DNA from: Actinokineospora xionganensis
Lineage (GTDB): Bacteria > Actinomycetota > Actinomycetes > Mycobacteriales > Pseudonocardiaceae
Reading direction: 5' to 3'
Assembly: GCF_014323725.1 (NCBI RefSeq)
Contig: NZ_JABVED010000010.1
Location: forward strand, 124,001 to 188,000
Length of the DNA stretch: 64,000 nucleotides
Shown: positions 1 through 7,076 of the stretch, piece after piece
Layout: each line of letters begins with the position of its first letter
How positions within the stretch are numbered: position 1 is the stretch's first letter
Notes under the pieces: model-generated
What the model saw: the letters and a program-made list of their open reading frames with translations, nothing else
What the model was told of the DNA's origin: nothing
Database searches by the model: none
Position numbers and translations under genes: made by a program

Positions 1-286
1 TCATTACGAGGTTATGGTCATCCTCGACCCCACACTCGACGAGCGCACTGTCGCTCCGTCGCTCGACACGTTCCTCAACGTGATCCGCACGTCGGGCGGA
101 AACGTCGAGAAGGTCGAAATCTGGGGCAAGCGTCGCCTGTCCTTCGAGATCAAGAAGCACGCCGAAGGCATCTACGCCGTGCTCGACATCATCTCGGAGC
201 CGGCGGCTGTGAAGGAGCTGGACCGCCAGCTGTCCCTGCAGGAATCCGTGCTGCGGACCAAGGTCATGCGGCGCGAGAACGCCTGA
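1..286 (+). CDS. rpsF: 30S ribosomal protein S6, 5'-truncated by window edge
   Basis: S6 binds the 16S rRNA platform together with S18. The frame is already open at base 2 and reads His-Tyr-Glu-Val before the Met at base 14. The family starts Met-Arg-His-Tyr-Glu-Val, so only about two codons lie outside the window and the Met at 14 is internal. The visible part covers the RRM-like fold (VMVILDP at the N-terminus, [16 protein letters not shown] in the middle) and ends in the usual basic tail. It is first in the rpsF-ssb-rpsR-rplI operon, 19 bases ahead of ssb. Confidence 0.97.
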   Translation, partial: HYEVMVILDPTLDERTVAPSLDTFLNVIRTSGGNVEKVEIWGKRRLSFEIKKHAEGIYAVLDIISEPAAVKELDRQLSLQESVLRTKVMRRENA

Positions 287-305
287 CGGGACCAGGAGGC
301 AAACG

Positions 306-809
306 ATGGCTGGTGACACGACGATCACGGTGGTCGGAAATCTGACCGCCGATCCAGAATTGCGCTTCACCCCGTCGGGTGCTGCCGTGGCCAGCTTCAC
401 GGTCGCGTCCACGCCCCGCACGTTCGATAAAGCGAGCGGCGAGTGGAAAGACGGCGAAGCGCTCTTCCTGCGGTGCAACATCTGGCGACAGGCGGCCGAG
501 AACGTGGCCGAGTCGCTGACCCGCGGTTCGCGGGTGATCGTGAGCGGACGGCTCAAGCAGCGGTCTTACGAGACCCGCGAGGGCGAGAAGCGCACGGTCA
601 TCGAGCTTGAGGTCGACGAGGTCGGCCCCTCGCTCAAGTACGCGACCGCCAAGGTCAACAAGGTCAGCCGAGGCACCGGTGGTGGCGGCGGCGGTTACGG
701 CGGCGGTGGCTCCGGCCAGTCCGCTCCGCCCGCTGACGACCCGTGGGGCTCCGCACCTCCGTCAGGCGGCGGTGGCGGCGGCGGCTTCAACGACGAGCCT
801 CCTTTCTAA
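306..809 (+). CDS. ssb: single-stranded DNA-binding protein
   Basis: SSB coats single-stranded DNA during replication, recombination and repair and recruits partners through its C-terminal tip. The protein has 167 residues. An N-terminal OB fold spans about residues 1-115 ([21 protein letters not shown], then [14 protein letters not shown]). A flexible linker very rich in Gly with Pro, Ser and Tyr follows, and the acidic tip ends DEPPF as in actinobacterial SSBs. AGGAGG lies 6 bases before the ATG. Its place between rpsF and rpsR is the conserved bacterial arrangement. No paralogue is visible in the window. Confidence 0.97.
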   Translation: MAGDTTITVVGNLTADPELRFTPSGAAVASFTVASTPRTFDKASGEWKDGEALFLRCNIWRQAAENVAESLTRGSRVIVSGRLKQRSYETREGEKRTVIELEVDEVGPSLKYATAKVNKVSRGTGGGGGGYGGGGSGQSAPPADDPWGSAPPSGGGGGGGFNDEPPF

Positions 810-868
810 AGCGCACTGCACCGCGCTCACCCCAGACTCTTTCACTAGATAGAACCCAGGAGTAAGAC

Positions 869-1117
869 GTGGCCAAGCCACCGATTCGCAAGCCCAAGAA
901 GAAGGTCTGCGTGTTCTGCAAGGACGTGAAGAAGGACCGTCCGGTGAACATCGACTACAAGGACACCACGCTGCTGCGCAAGTACATCTCCGACCGCGGC
1001 AAGATCCGCGCGCGTCGCGTTACGGGCAACTGCAGCCAGCACCAGCGCGACGTCGCCATCGCGGTGAAGAACGCTCGCGAGGTCGCCCTGCTTCCCTACA
1101 CCTCGACCGCTCGCTGA
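869..1117 (+). CDS. rpsR: 30S ribosomal protein S18, cysteine-containing form
   Basis: S18 packs against S6 on the small-subunit platform. The 82-residue protein has the family core ([20 protein letters not shown]) and a basic N-terminus. It keeps CVFC near residue 15 and a later Cys in GNCSQHQRD, so this looks like the zinc-binding (C+) version rather than the cysteine-free, zinc-independent paralogue that actinobacteria often encode elsewhere. A ribosome binding site (AGGAG) precedes the ATG at a suitable distance. It sits 17 bases upstream of rplI. Confidence 0.96.
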   Translation: MAKPPIRKPKKKVCVFCKDVKKDRPVNIDYKDTTLLRKYISDRGKIRARRVTGNCSQHQRDVAIAVKNAREVALLPYTSTAR

Positions 1118-1134
1118 TCAGGAGGAGACGCATC

Positions 1135-1590
1135 ATGAAGCTCATCCTCACCACTGACGTGAGTGGACTTGGTGGCCCCGGCGACGCCGTCGAGGTCAAG
1201 GACGGCTACGGCCGCAACTACCTGCTGCCCAAGGGCTACGCGATCCTCGCCACCAAGGGTGCCGAGAAGCAGGTCCAGGTCATCCGCCGGGCCCAGGAGG
1301 CCAGCCGGATCCGCGACCTCGACCACGCCAAGGAGGTCAAGGGAGCGCTGACCGCACTGGGCAGCGTGCCGCTGGCCGCCAAGGCCGCGTCGAACTCGGG
1401 CAAGCTGTTCGGCTCGATCACCACGGCCGACATCGTCGCCGCCGTCAAGGCGGCCGGTGGCCCGGTGCTCGACAAGCGTGCGATCGACCTCGCCGGCCAC
1501 ATCAAGACGGTCGGCAAGCACTCGGTCAACGTGCGGCTCCACCCGGACGTCACCGCCGCCTTCACCGTCGAGGTGAACGCGGCGGGCTGA
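1135..1590 (+). CDS. rplI: 50S ribosomal protein L9
   Basis: L9 binds 23S rRNA near the L1 stalk base and limits ribosome slippage. The 151-residue protein has the signature N-terminal domain ([17 protein letters not shown], then [15 protein letters not shown]), the long connecting helix rich in Lys, Glu and Ala, and the C-terminal RNA-binding domain (residues about 80-151). AGGAGGAG precedes the ATG. It is the last gene of the rpsF operon and is followed directly by a strong hairpin. Confidence 0.97.
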   Translation: MKLILTTDVSGLGGPGDAVEVKDGYGRNYLLPKGYAILATKGAEKQVQVIRRAQEASRIRDLDHAKEVKGALTALGSVPLAAKAASNSGKLFGSITTADIVAAVKAAGGPVLDKRAIDLAGHIKTVGKHSVNVRLHPDVTAAFTVEVNAAG

Positions 1591-1601
1591 CCCCGTCCAA
1601 C

Positions 1602-1642
1602 CGAAACCGCCCCTTCCGCCGCGAGCGGGAGGGGCGGTTTCG
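1602..1642 (+). terminator. Hairpin terminator of the rpsF-rplI operon
   Basis: An inverted repeat with an uninterrupted stem of about 17 pairs: 1602-1618 pairs with 1626-1642 (one G-T pair), with a 7-base loop. It starts 11 bases after the rplI stop. There is no clear T-tract after it, as is common for terminators of high-GC actinobacteria. Confidence 0.8.
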
Positions 1643-1665
1643 TGTCCGTGTCCACTGTCCCCAAG

Positions 1666-1890
1666 TTGTCCACAGGTCGTGTTCACCCGCCGGGGTGACG
1701 CCGGCGGCGACACGCCGAAGCGGCGATTAATCGCGACACGCCGGGGGATCGTGGGAGAGTTTTCTCCACACCTTGTACACAGCCTCTGAACTGGGCGTTC
1801 TTGTAAGACTGCGGTAGTTGTCCCCAAGTTGTACACAGGTACGCGGGCAGCTGTACGCAGGTGTCCCAAACCATCCACAAGTTATCCACA
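1666..1890. promoter_or_regulatory. Cluster of DnaA-box-like sites upstream of dnaB
   Basis: The 420-base spacer between rplI and dnaB holds several nonamers of the DnaA-box type in the same orientation: TTGTCCACA at 1666-1674, TTGTACACA at 1773-1781, TTGTACACA at 1829-1837 and TTATCCACA at 1882-1890, with a weaker CCATCCACA at 1871-1879. TTGTCCACA and TTATCCACA match the known actinobacterial and general DnaA-box consensus. The TTGTACACA copies differ by one base. The sites lie 120-350 bases before the dnaB start. Whether they bind DnaA, and whether for regulation or titration, is inference. Confidence 0.65.
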
Positions 1891-2011
1891 GGTGTGTCCC
1901 CAAGGTCGTTTGCAAGCGGCCGATCGGGGGTTCTAGCGTCGGCCCGGCGGCACCGAAATGTCGCCGTGCCGACGTACCGTCGGACCGAACAGATGTACGA
2001 AGGAGGGCCGC

Positions 2012-4597
2012 GTGGCGCTGACCGATGACCGCTCTTTGCCGCCGATGCCGAGCGGCCCCGAGCACGGTCTCGACCGGCAGCCGCCGCAGGACCTCGCGGC
2101 CGAACAGAGCGTGCTCGGCGGCATGATGCTGTCCAAGGACGCCATCGCCGACGTGATCGAAGCCCTGCGCCCCGGCGACTTCTACCGCCCCGCGCACCAG
2201 ATGATCTACGACTGCGTCCTCGACCTCTACGGCCGCGGCGAACCGGCCGACCCGATCATGGTCTCCGCCGAACTCGAACGCCGCGGCGAACTCCGCCGAG
2301 TCGGCGGCGCGCCGTACCTGCACACCTTGATCGCCACGGTCCCGACCGCCGCCAACGCCGGCTACTACGCGGAGATCGTCGCGGAGAAGGCGATCCTGCG
2401 CAGGCTCGTCGAAGCGGGAACCCGCATCGTCCAACTCGGCTACCAGGGCGCCGAGGGCGCCGACGTCACCGAGATCGTCGACCGCGCGCAGGCCTCCATC
2501 TACGAGGTCACCGAACGCAGCATGAGCGAGGACTACGTCTCGCTCGAGGAACTGCTGCAGCCCACCATGGACGAGATCGACGCCATCGCCTCCCGCGGCG
2601 GCAACTCCCTGGGCATCCCCACCGGCTTCGCGGACCTGGACGAGGTCACCAACGGCCTGCACCCCGGCCAGATGATCATCGTCGCGGCACGACCTGGTGT
2701 CGGTAAGGCTCTGGCACTGGACACACCGCTGCCCACGCCTACCGGCTGGACCACGATGGGCGAGGTCAAGGTCGGTGACGAGCTGATCGACGCCGACGGC
2801 AAGGCCACCCGGGTCATCGGCGCGACCGACGTGATGATCGGGCGCCCGTGTTTCGAGGTCGAGTTCAGCGACGGCACCGTGATCGTCGCGGACGCCGAAC
2901 ACCAGTGGCTGACCAGCACCCGCGCCTCCCGCCGCGCCGCGGCAGGCCCGTCCGCCGCGATCCGCACGACGGCCGAACTCGCCGCATCCGTCCGGTGCGA
3001 GACCAGCGACCGGCGAGCGAACCACGCCGTCGCGCTGACAGCGCCGCTGTCCTTCGACGAAGTCGATCTTCCGGTTCCGCCCTACGTGCTCGGCGCCTGG
3101 CTGGGCGATGGCGATTCGGCCGGGGCTCGGTTCACCACGAATGATCCCGAGATCATCTGCCACATCGAGGCAACGGGGATCGAGGCCCACGAATACGGCG
3201 ACATGCGCTACCACCTACGGCTTCCGGCGGCGGAACCGGTGGCGGCGAAACTGTGTGTCGTCTGCGGCGAGTCGTTCGTGCCCCGAACGAGCGAGGTGAA
3301 GACATGTGGCCGAAGCTGCGGTGGCAAGTCGCGCTTCGTGTCCGCACCCGTCCCAGCTCCGCGGTGCCAAGACTGCGGCAAGCCATCGACCGGCGTTCGC
3401 CTTTGCCAGCCGTGCACCTGGGAACACGGTTCACTCCAGGTCATCCTGCGAACGATCGGTGTGCTGGGCGACAAGCACATCCCGATGCCCTACCTAAGGG
3501 CTTCTGAATCACAGCGGCGCGCGCTCCTCGCGGGTCTGCTCGACACCGACGGCACCGTCACGGCCACGGGTTCCGCACAGATCTCCGTCACTGACCGGCG
3601 GCTGGCATACGACATCCACGAGCTGATCATCGGCCTCGGCTACCGCTGCCGGATCCGGACCAAACGAGTCGCGGGCCGAAACGAAGATCGTTCCACCGCC
3701 TACATCATGACGTTCACTTCACAGGACCGTGTGTTCCAGCTCGAGCGGAAGCACATCCTGCACAAGGAACGCATGATGGGCCGTCTCACCCGTCCCGGCT
3801 TTCGACACATCGTGGACGTCCGGCCGATCACGAGCGTGCCGGTGCGGTGCGTCGAGGTGGACAACGCGGATCACCTGTACCTCGCGGGCCGATCGATGAT
3901 TCCGACGCACAATTCGACCTTGGGGTTGGACTTCGTGCGGTCCTGCTCGATCAAGCACGGCATGAGCAGCGTCATCTTCTCCCTGGAAATGAGCAAGACC
4001 GAGATCGTCATGCGCATGCTCTCCGCCGAGGCGCGCATCCGGCTCGGCGATATGCGCGGTGGCAAGATGAGCGATGACGACTGGACGCGGCTCGCGCGGC
4101 GGATGAGTGAGATCAGTGAGGCACCGGTCTTTGTCGACGACTCGCCCAACATGACGATGATGGAGATCCGGGCGAAGGCTCGGCGGCTCAAGCAGCGGCA
4201 CGACCTGAAGCTGGTCGTGGTCGACTACCTGCAGCTGATGACCTCCGGCAAGCGCGTCGAGTCGCGGCAGCAGGAGGTCTCGGAGTTCTCCCGGCAGCTC
4301 AAGCTGCTGGCCAAGGAGATCGAGGTTCCGGTGATCGCGATCAGTCAGCTCAACCGTGGTCCCGAGCAGCGAACCGACAAGCGCCCGATGCTGTCCGACC
4401 TGCGTGAATCCGGCTCGCTGGAGCAGGACGCGGACATCGTGCTGCTGATCAACCGACCGGACGCCTGGGAGCGCGACGACCCGCGTGCGGGTGAGGCCGA
4501 CCTGATCATCGCCAAGCATCGTGCCGGCCCGACGGCGACCGTGGTTGTCGCGCACCAGCTGCACTACAGCCGGTTCGCCGACCTCGCCCAGGGCTGA
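2012..4597 (+). CDS. dnaB: Replicative DNA helicase DnaB with inserted intein
   Basis: DnaB is the hexameric 5'-3' helicase of the replisome. The GTG at 2012 is chosen because AGGAGG lies 5 bases before it; the frame is open back to an ATG at 1958 that lacks such a site. The precursor has 861 residues. It contains an N-terminal domain (about 20-125, DLAAEQSVLGGMML), a linker, then the RecA-like domain beginning at ARPGVGK, interrupted after the P-loop lysine by an intein (residues 233-634). The domain resumes at STLGLDF with Walker B VVVDYLQLM and the DLRESGSLEQDADIV motif. The spliced helicase would be about 459 residues, the normal family length. Helicase activity needs splicing because the P-loop is split. 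Confidence 0.97.
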   Translation: MALTDDRSLPPMPSGPEHGLDRQPPQDLAAEQSVLGGMMLSKDAIADVIEALRPGDFYRPAHQMIYDCVLDLYGRGEPADPIMVSAELERRGELRRVGGAPYLHTLIATVPTAANAGYYAEIVAEKAILRRLVEAGTRIVQLGYQGAEGADVTEIVDRAQASIYEVTERSMSEDYVSLEELLQPTMDEIDAIASRGGNSLGIPTGFADLDEVTNGLHPGQMIIVAARPGVGKALALDTPLPTPTGWTTMGEVKVGDELIDADGKATRVIGATDVMIGRPCFEVEFSDGTVIVADAEHQWLTSTRASRRAAAGPSAAIRTTAELAASVRCETSDRRANHAVALTAPLSFDEVDLPVPPYVLGAWLGDGDSAGARFTTNDPEIICHIEATGIEAHEYGDMRYHLRLPAAEPVAAKLCVVCGESFVPRTSEVKTCGRSCGGKSRFVSAPVPAPRCQDCGKPSTGVRLCQPCTWEHGSLQVILRTIGVLGDKHIPMPYLRASESQRRALLAGLLDTDGTVTATGSAQISVTDRRLAYDIHELIIGLGYRCRIRTKRVAGRNEDRSTAYIMTFTSQDRVFQLERKHILHKERMMGRLTRPGFRHIVDVRPITSVPVRCVEVDNADHLYLAGRSMIPTHNSTLGLDFVRSCSIKHGMSSVIFSLEMSKTEIVMRMLSAEARIRLGDMRGGKMSDDDWTRLARRMSEISEAPVFVDDSPNMTMMEIRAKARRLKQRHDLKLVVVDYLQLMTSGKRVESRQQEVSEFSRQLKLLAKEIEVPVIAISQLNRGPEQRTDKRPMLSDLRESGSLEQDADIVLLINRPDAWERDDPRAGEADLIIAKHRAGPTATVVVAHQLHYSRFADLAQG
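2708..3913 (+). other. Class 3 DnaB intein with LAGLIDADG endonuclease and Cys-rich insert
   Basis: A 402-residue intein splits the Walker A motif between Lys (residue 232) and Ser (635). It begins Ala-Leu-Ala-Leu-Asp-Thr rather than with Cys or Ser, so the standard N-terminal nucleophile is missing. It has the three class 3 marker residues: Trp299 two after the block B His (EHQW), Cys613 in block F (VRCVEV), and Thr632 before the terminal His-Asn (PTHN). In class 3 inteins the block F Cys attacks the N-terminal junction. The homing endonuclease has two LAGLIDADG-type motifs with acidic residues kept (LGAWLGDG, about residues 360-367, and LAGLLDTDG, about 506-514). Between them lie eight cysteines (415-468) spaced as two zinc sites. 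It looks full and intact. Confidence 0.9.
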
Positions 4598-5100
4598 GCG
4601 CCGACCCAGCGCCGGACGTCGTCTGCGCTGGTGAAGCGGACGACGTCGACGTGTGGGTGTGCTTCGGCCAGCGCTCGGGTTTGGGCGCTGGTCGCGGCGT
4701 GCTGTGACCAGGCCCAGCGGATCGGGTGCTCGGGGTCGGTCCATTCGCGCCAGTTCTCGGTGTTGCCGTTGAAGAGTTCGCGGCCGGTGACCGCTCGGGC
4801 GACGCTGCGGCGGATCACCCGGTGCATGACGGTCCGGCGCGGCAGGTCGAGCCAGAGCAGGGTGTCGGCGCGTTCCCACAGCAGGTTGCCGAGGAACCGC
4901 TGGTACTGAGCTTCACAGACCCAGCGGTCGGTGGTGGCGAAGGCGGCGACCTCGGTCTCGAACTCGGGCCGCTTGACCCAGCCCGGACCGTGGTGCAGTT
5001 CGTCGAGTTCGTAACGGGGTAGCCCGAGCCCGGTCGCGACGCGTCGGGCGAGGGTGGTCTTGCCGGAACCGGACACACCGGCGATCAGGACGCGTCGCAC
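4564..5100 (-). CDS. P-loop kinase-like protein (adenylate kinase / FlaR-like family)
   Basis: A 178-residue P-loop NTPase of the small-molecule or nucleotide kinase type. Walker A is GVSGSGKTT at residues 8-16. ELDELHHGPGW at about 31-41 and RWVCEAQYQ at about 59-67 are typical of proteins annotated as topology modulation protein or AAA-family ATPase. An Arg-rich lid-like segment (RRTVMHRVIRRS) follows. The substrate is unknown and no function should be assumed. It converges with dnaB and the two coding ends overlap by 34 bases. There is no obvious operon partner. Confidence 0.8.
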   Translation of the reverse strand: MRRVLIAGVSGSGKTTLARRVATGLGLPRYELDELHHGPGWVKRPEFETEVAAFATTDRWVCEAQYQRFLGNLLWERADTLLWLDLPRRTVMHRVIRRSVARAVTGRELFNGNTENWREWTDPEHPIRWAWSQHAATSAQTRALAEAHPHVDVVRFTSADDVRRWVGAQPWARSANRL

Positions 5101-5171
5101 TCTGGCAACTTTACGACGGTGATCACGCGGCAGGTGAGCTGGGGAACCCAGTCCTGACCTGCGCGGAATAC

Positions 5172-5211
5172 TTCAGCCCTCGTCGGCGTCGTGGTATGTT
5201 GAACATTCAAC
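5172..5211 (+). promoter_or_regulatory. Putative promoter with palindromic operator for the dioxygenase gene
   Basis: A perfect inverted repeat, GTTGAA-CA-TTCAAC, lies at 5198-5211, 18 bases before the start codon. It overlaps a plausible -10 (TATGTT, 5195-5200), which is 17 bases from a weak -35 (TTCAGC, 5172-5177). A repressor of MarR size could occupy it, but no such gene is adjacent. The promoter and operator are inference from spacing and symmetry. Confidence 0.5.
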
Positions 5212-5229
5212 CTCCATGGGGATGGCGAC

Positions 5230-6018
5230 ATGACCACGTCGAGCAGGCAGCCGGTTCTCTACCTCAGCCATGGCGCGCCGCCGCTGGCCGATGACCAGCT
5301 GTGGACTCGCCAGCTCGCCGACTGGGCTTCGGCGATCGACAAGCCGACGGCGATCCTGATCGTGTCCGCGCACTGGGAGGCGGCGCCGTTGACCTTGGGC
5401 GCGACCGAGACCGTACCGCTGGTCTACGACTTCGGCGGTTTTCCCGAGCGGTACTACCAGGTGAAATACCCCGCGCCCGGCGCTGCGGAACTGGCCGCGA
5501 AGGTTCGACGTCTGCTGCGTACTCCGGAGACGCCGATCGCGGACGATCCGCGGCGCGGACTCGACCACGGCGCGTACGTGCCGCTGGTCGAGATGTACCC
5601 CGGCGCCGACGTACCGGTCCTGCAGATCTCCATGCCCACGCTCGAGCCCGCCGCGCTCGTCGACATCGGTCGCAGGCTGGCCCCACTGCGCGACGAGGGT
5701 GTGCTGATCGTCGGCAGCGGGTTCTTCACCCACAACCTGCACGCGATGACCCCGCACCTCGGCCCGGACCACGCGCCGCCGTCGTGGTCGAGTGAGTTCG
5801 ACGACTGGGGCGACCGGGCGATCGAGTCCGGCGACTTCGACTCGCTGATCGACTTCGAGCGCAAGGCGCCCGCGGCGCGGCTCGCGCATCCGCGTACCGA
5901 GCATTTCGCGCCGCTGTTCGTCGCGCTCGGCGCCGCTGTGGACACTCTTCGTGCTCGGCGTTCGGTTATCGACGGCTTCTGGTTCGGTTTGGCGAAGCGC
6001 TCATGGCAATTCGATTGA
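5230..6018 (+). CDS. Class III extradiol dioxygenase, DODA type (LigB superfamily)
   Basis: A 262-residue protein of the 4,5-DOPA-dioxygenase-like group, which uses non-haem iron to open catechol-type rings; bacterial members include YgiD. Expected metal and acid-base histidines are visible: SHGAPP near residue 14, VSAHWEA near 48, LDHGAYVPL near 112, FFTHNLHA near 167 and TEHFAPL near 223. Length is normal for the family. The true substrate cannot be read from sequence. The gene is monocistronic, behind a palindromic promoter site, and is followed about 100 bases later by the PAS/GGDEF gene. Confidence 0.88.
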   Translation: MTTSSRQPVLYLSHGAPPLADDQLWTRQLADWASAIDKPTAILIVSAHWEAAPLTLGATETVPLVYDFGGFPERYYQVKYPAPGAAELAAKVRRLLRTPETPIADDPRRGLDHGAYVPLVEMYPGADVPVLQISMPTLEPAALVDIGRRLAPLRDEGVLIVGSGFFTHNLHAMTPHLGPDHAPPSWSSEFDDWGDRAIESGDFDSLIDFERKAPAARLAHPRTEHFAPLFVALGAAVDTLRARRSVIDGFWFGLAKRSWQFD

Positions 6019-6116
6019 CCAAAGATCACCGGTACGGGTGGTATCCGGTGCTTGAATTGGCATAGGGGTACAAGGAAGGGTTCTGCGCAAGTCTCGGCGA
6101 CGGAAGGCGCGGGCCG

Positions 6117-6965
6117 ATGAGCGCGGTTCACCTAGCGGCACCTCTCGTGCCGGATTCCGGTTGGGACGACCTCGTCGCGGAACTCCCGTATGGGCTGGTT
6201 TTGCACGACGAGGATGGGTCCGTGGTCGTGGCGAACGCCAGCGCCGCGGAGTTGCTCGACCTGCCGCCGCACCAGCTGCGCGCGGGCACGAACCCGCCCG
6301 ACTGGCGGCTGTGCGACGACTCCGGTTCCCCGGTTCCGAGCATGCCGGAGCTGGCCCGCCAGATCGGGCGCGCGGGCTCGTCGACAACAGTGCCGTTCGT
6401 AGTCACCAGGGCGGACAAGCCGTACCGCAGGCTGTGGGCCGATATCCACCCGGTCACACACCGGGGACGCGGCATGACGCTGATGGTCATCCGCCCGGTG
6501 GAGTCCGAGCCCGCGCGATGCCTGCTCGACCCGACCACCGGGTTGCCCCACCGGGCGCTGCTGTTCGACCGGATCGAGCAGAGCCTGGTGCGAGCCAGGG
6601 TCCACGGCACGCGAACCACGCTGGTGCTCGCGGATCTGTGTGGCCTGGGGAAGATCAATCGCGAACTCGGCTTCGACCAGGGCGACGAGTTGTTGGCCCT
6701 GCTCGCCGATCGGCTGCGTTCGGGCTTGCGCGCCGATCAGACAGTGGCCCGGTACACCGGCGGAACGTTCGCCGTCGTGACCGACCATTCGTCGGGCACC
6801 GGCGAACACCTCGCCACGCGGATCCGTGAGGTCGCCTCGGGTGTCGCGCGGGTCGGCGACCGGGAGCTCCACCCGGATCTTCGGACCGGCTGGTCGACCA
6901 GCGGCGGAGACGGAACGGTCCTGCGCCTGGTGTCCCAAGCCGAGACGCGGTTGCTCGAGTACTGA
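6117..6965 (+). CDS. PAS domain protein with degenerate GGDEF domain
   Basis: A 282-residue soluble protein. Residues about 15-125 form a PAS-like sensor (ELPYGLVLHDEDGSVVVANAS). Residues about 135-282 are a GGDEF-type domain opening with DPTTGLPHRALLFDRIEQSL. The signature loop reads YTGGTFAVV instead of RxGGDEF, and the metal-binding DxD/DxxxxK segment reads ADLCGLGKIN. Diguanylate cyclase activity is therefore unlikely; a c-di-GMP or GTP-sensing or purely structural role is possible. GGAAGG lies upstream of the ATG. It ends at a perfect hairpin terminator. Confidence 0.8.
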   Translation: MSAVHLAAPLVPDSGWDDLVAELPYGLVLHDEDGSVVVANASAAELLDLPPHQLRAGTNPPDWRLCDDSGSPVPSMPELARQIGRAGSSTTVPFVVTRADKPYRRLWADIHPVTHRGRGMTLMVIRPVESEPARCLLDPTTGLPHRALLFDRIEQSLVRARVHGTRTTLVLADLCGLGKINRELGFDQGDELLALLADRLRSGLRADQTVARYTGGTFAVVTDHSSGTGEHLATRIREVASGVARVGDRELHPDLRTGWSTSGGDGTVLRLVSQAETRLLEY

Positions 6966-6974
6966 GCACGCAAA

Positions 6975-7006
6975 AGAATGGCCCCGCCTGGTGGCGGGGC
7001 CATTCT
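6975..7006 (+). terminator. Perfect hairpin terminator after the PAS/GGDEF gene
   Basis: A 14-base-pair perfect stem (6975-6988 with 6993-7006) and a 4-base loop, 9 bases after the stop, preceded by AAAA on the plus strand. It could work for both strands, as the minus-strand gene downstream also ends nearby. Confidence 0.85.
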
Positions 7007-7022
7007 CACTTTCCTAGCGGGG

Positions 7023-7062
7023 GATGGGCCCGGGGCGGGAGGTAGCAAACCCCGGGCCCATC
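7023..7062 (-). terminator. Hairpin terminator of the chaplin-like repeat gene
   Basis: A 13-base-pair perfect inverted repeat (7023-7035 with 7050-7062) with a 14-base loop, located 15 bases past the stop codon of the minus-strand repeat protein. Two strong hairpins therefore separate the two convergent genes. Confidence 0.75.
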
Positions 7063-7076
7063 GCACCGATCAGTGG

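Noticed and set aside
1727-3214. Long minus-strand frame antisense to the dnaB start and intein
   Set aside because: A high-GC shadow frame opposite conserved DnaB and intein coding sequence; no family resemblance.
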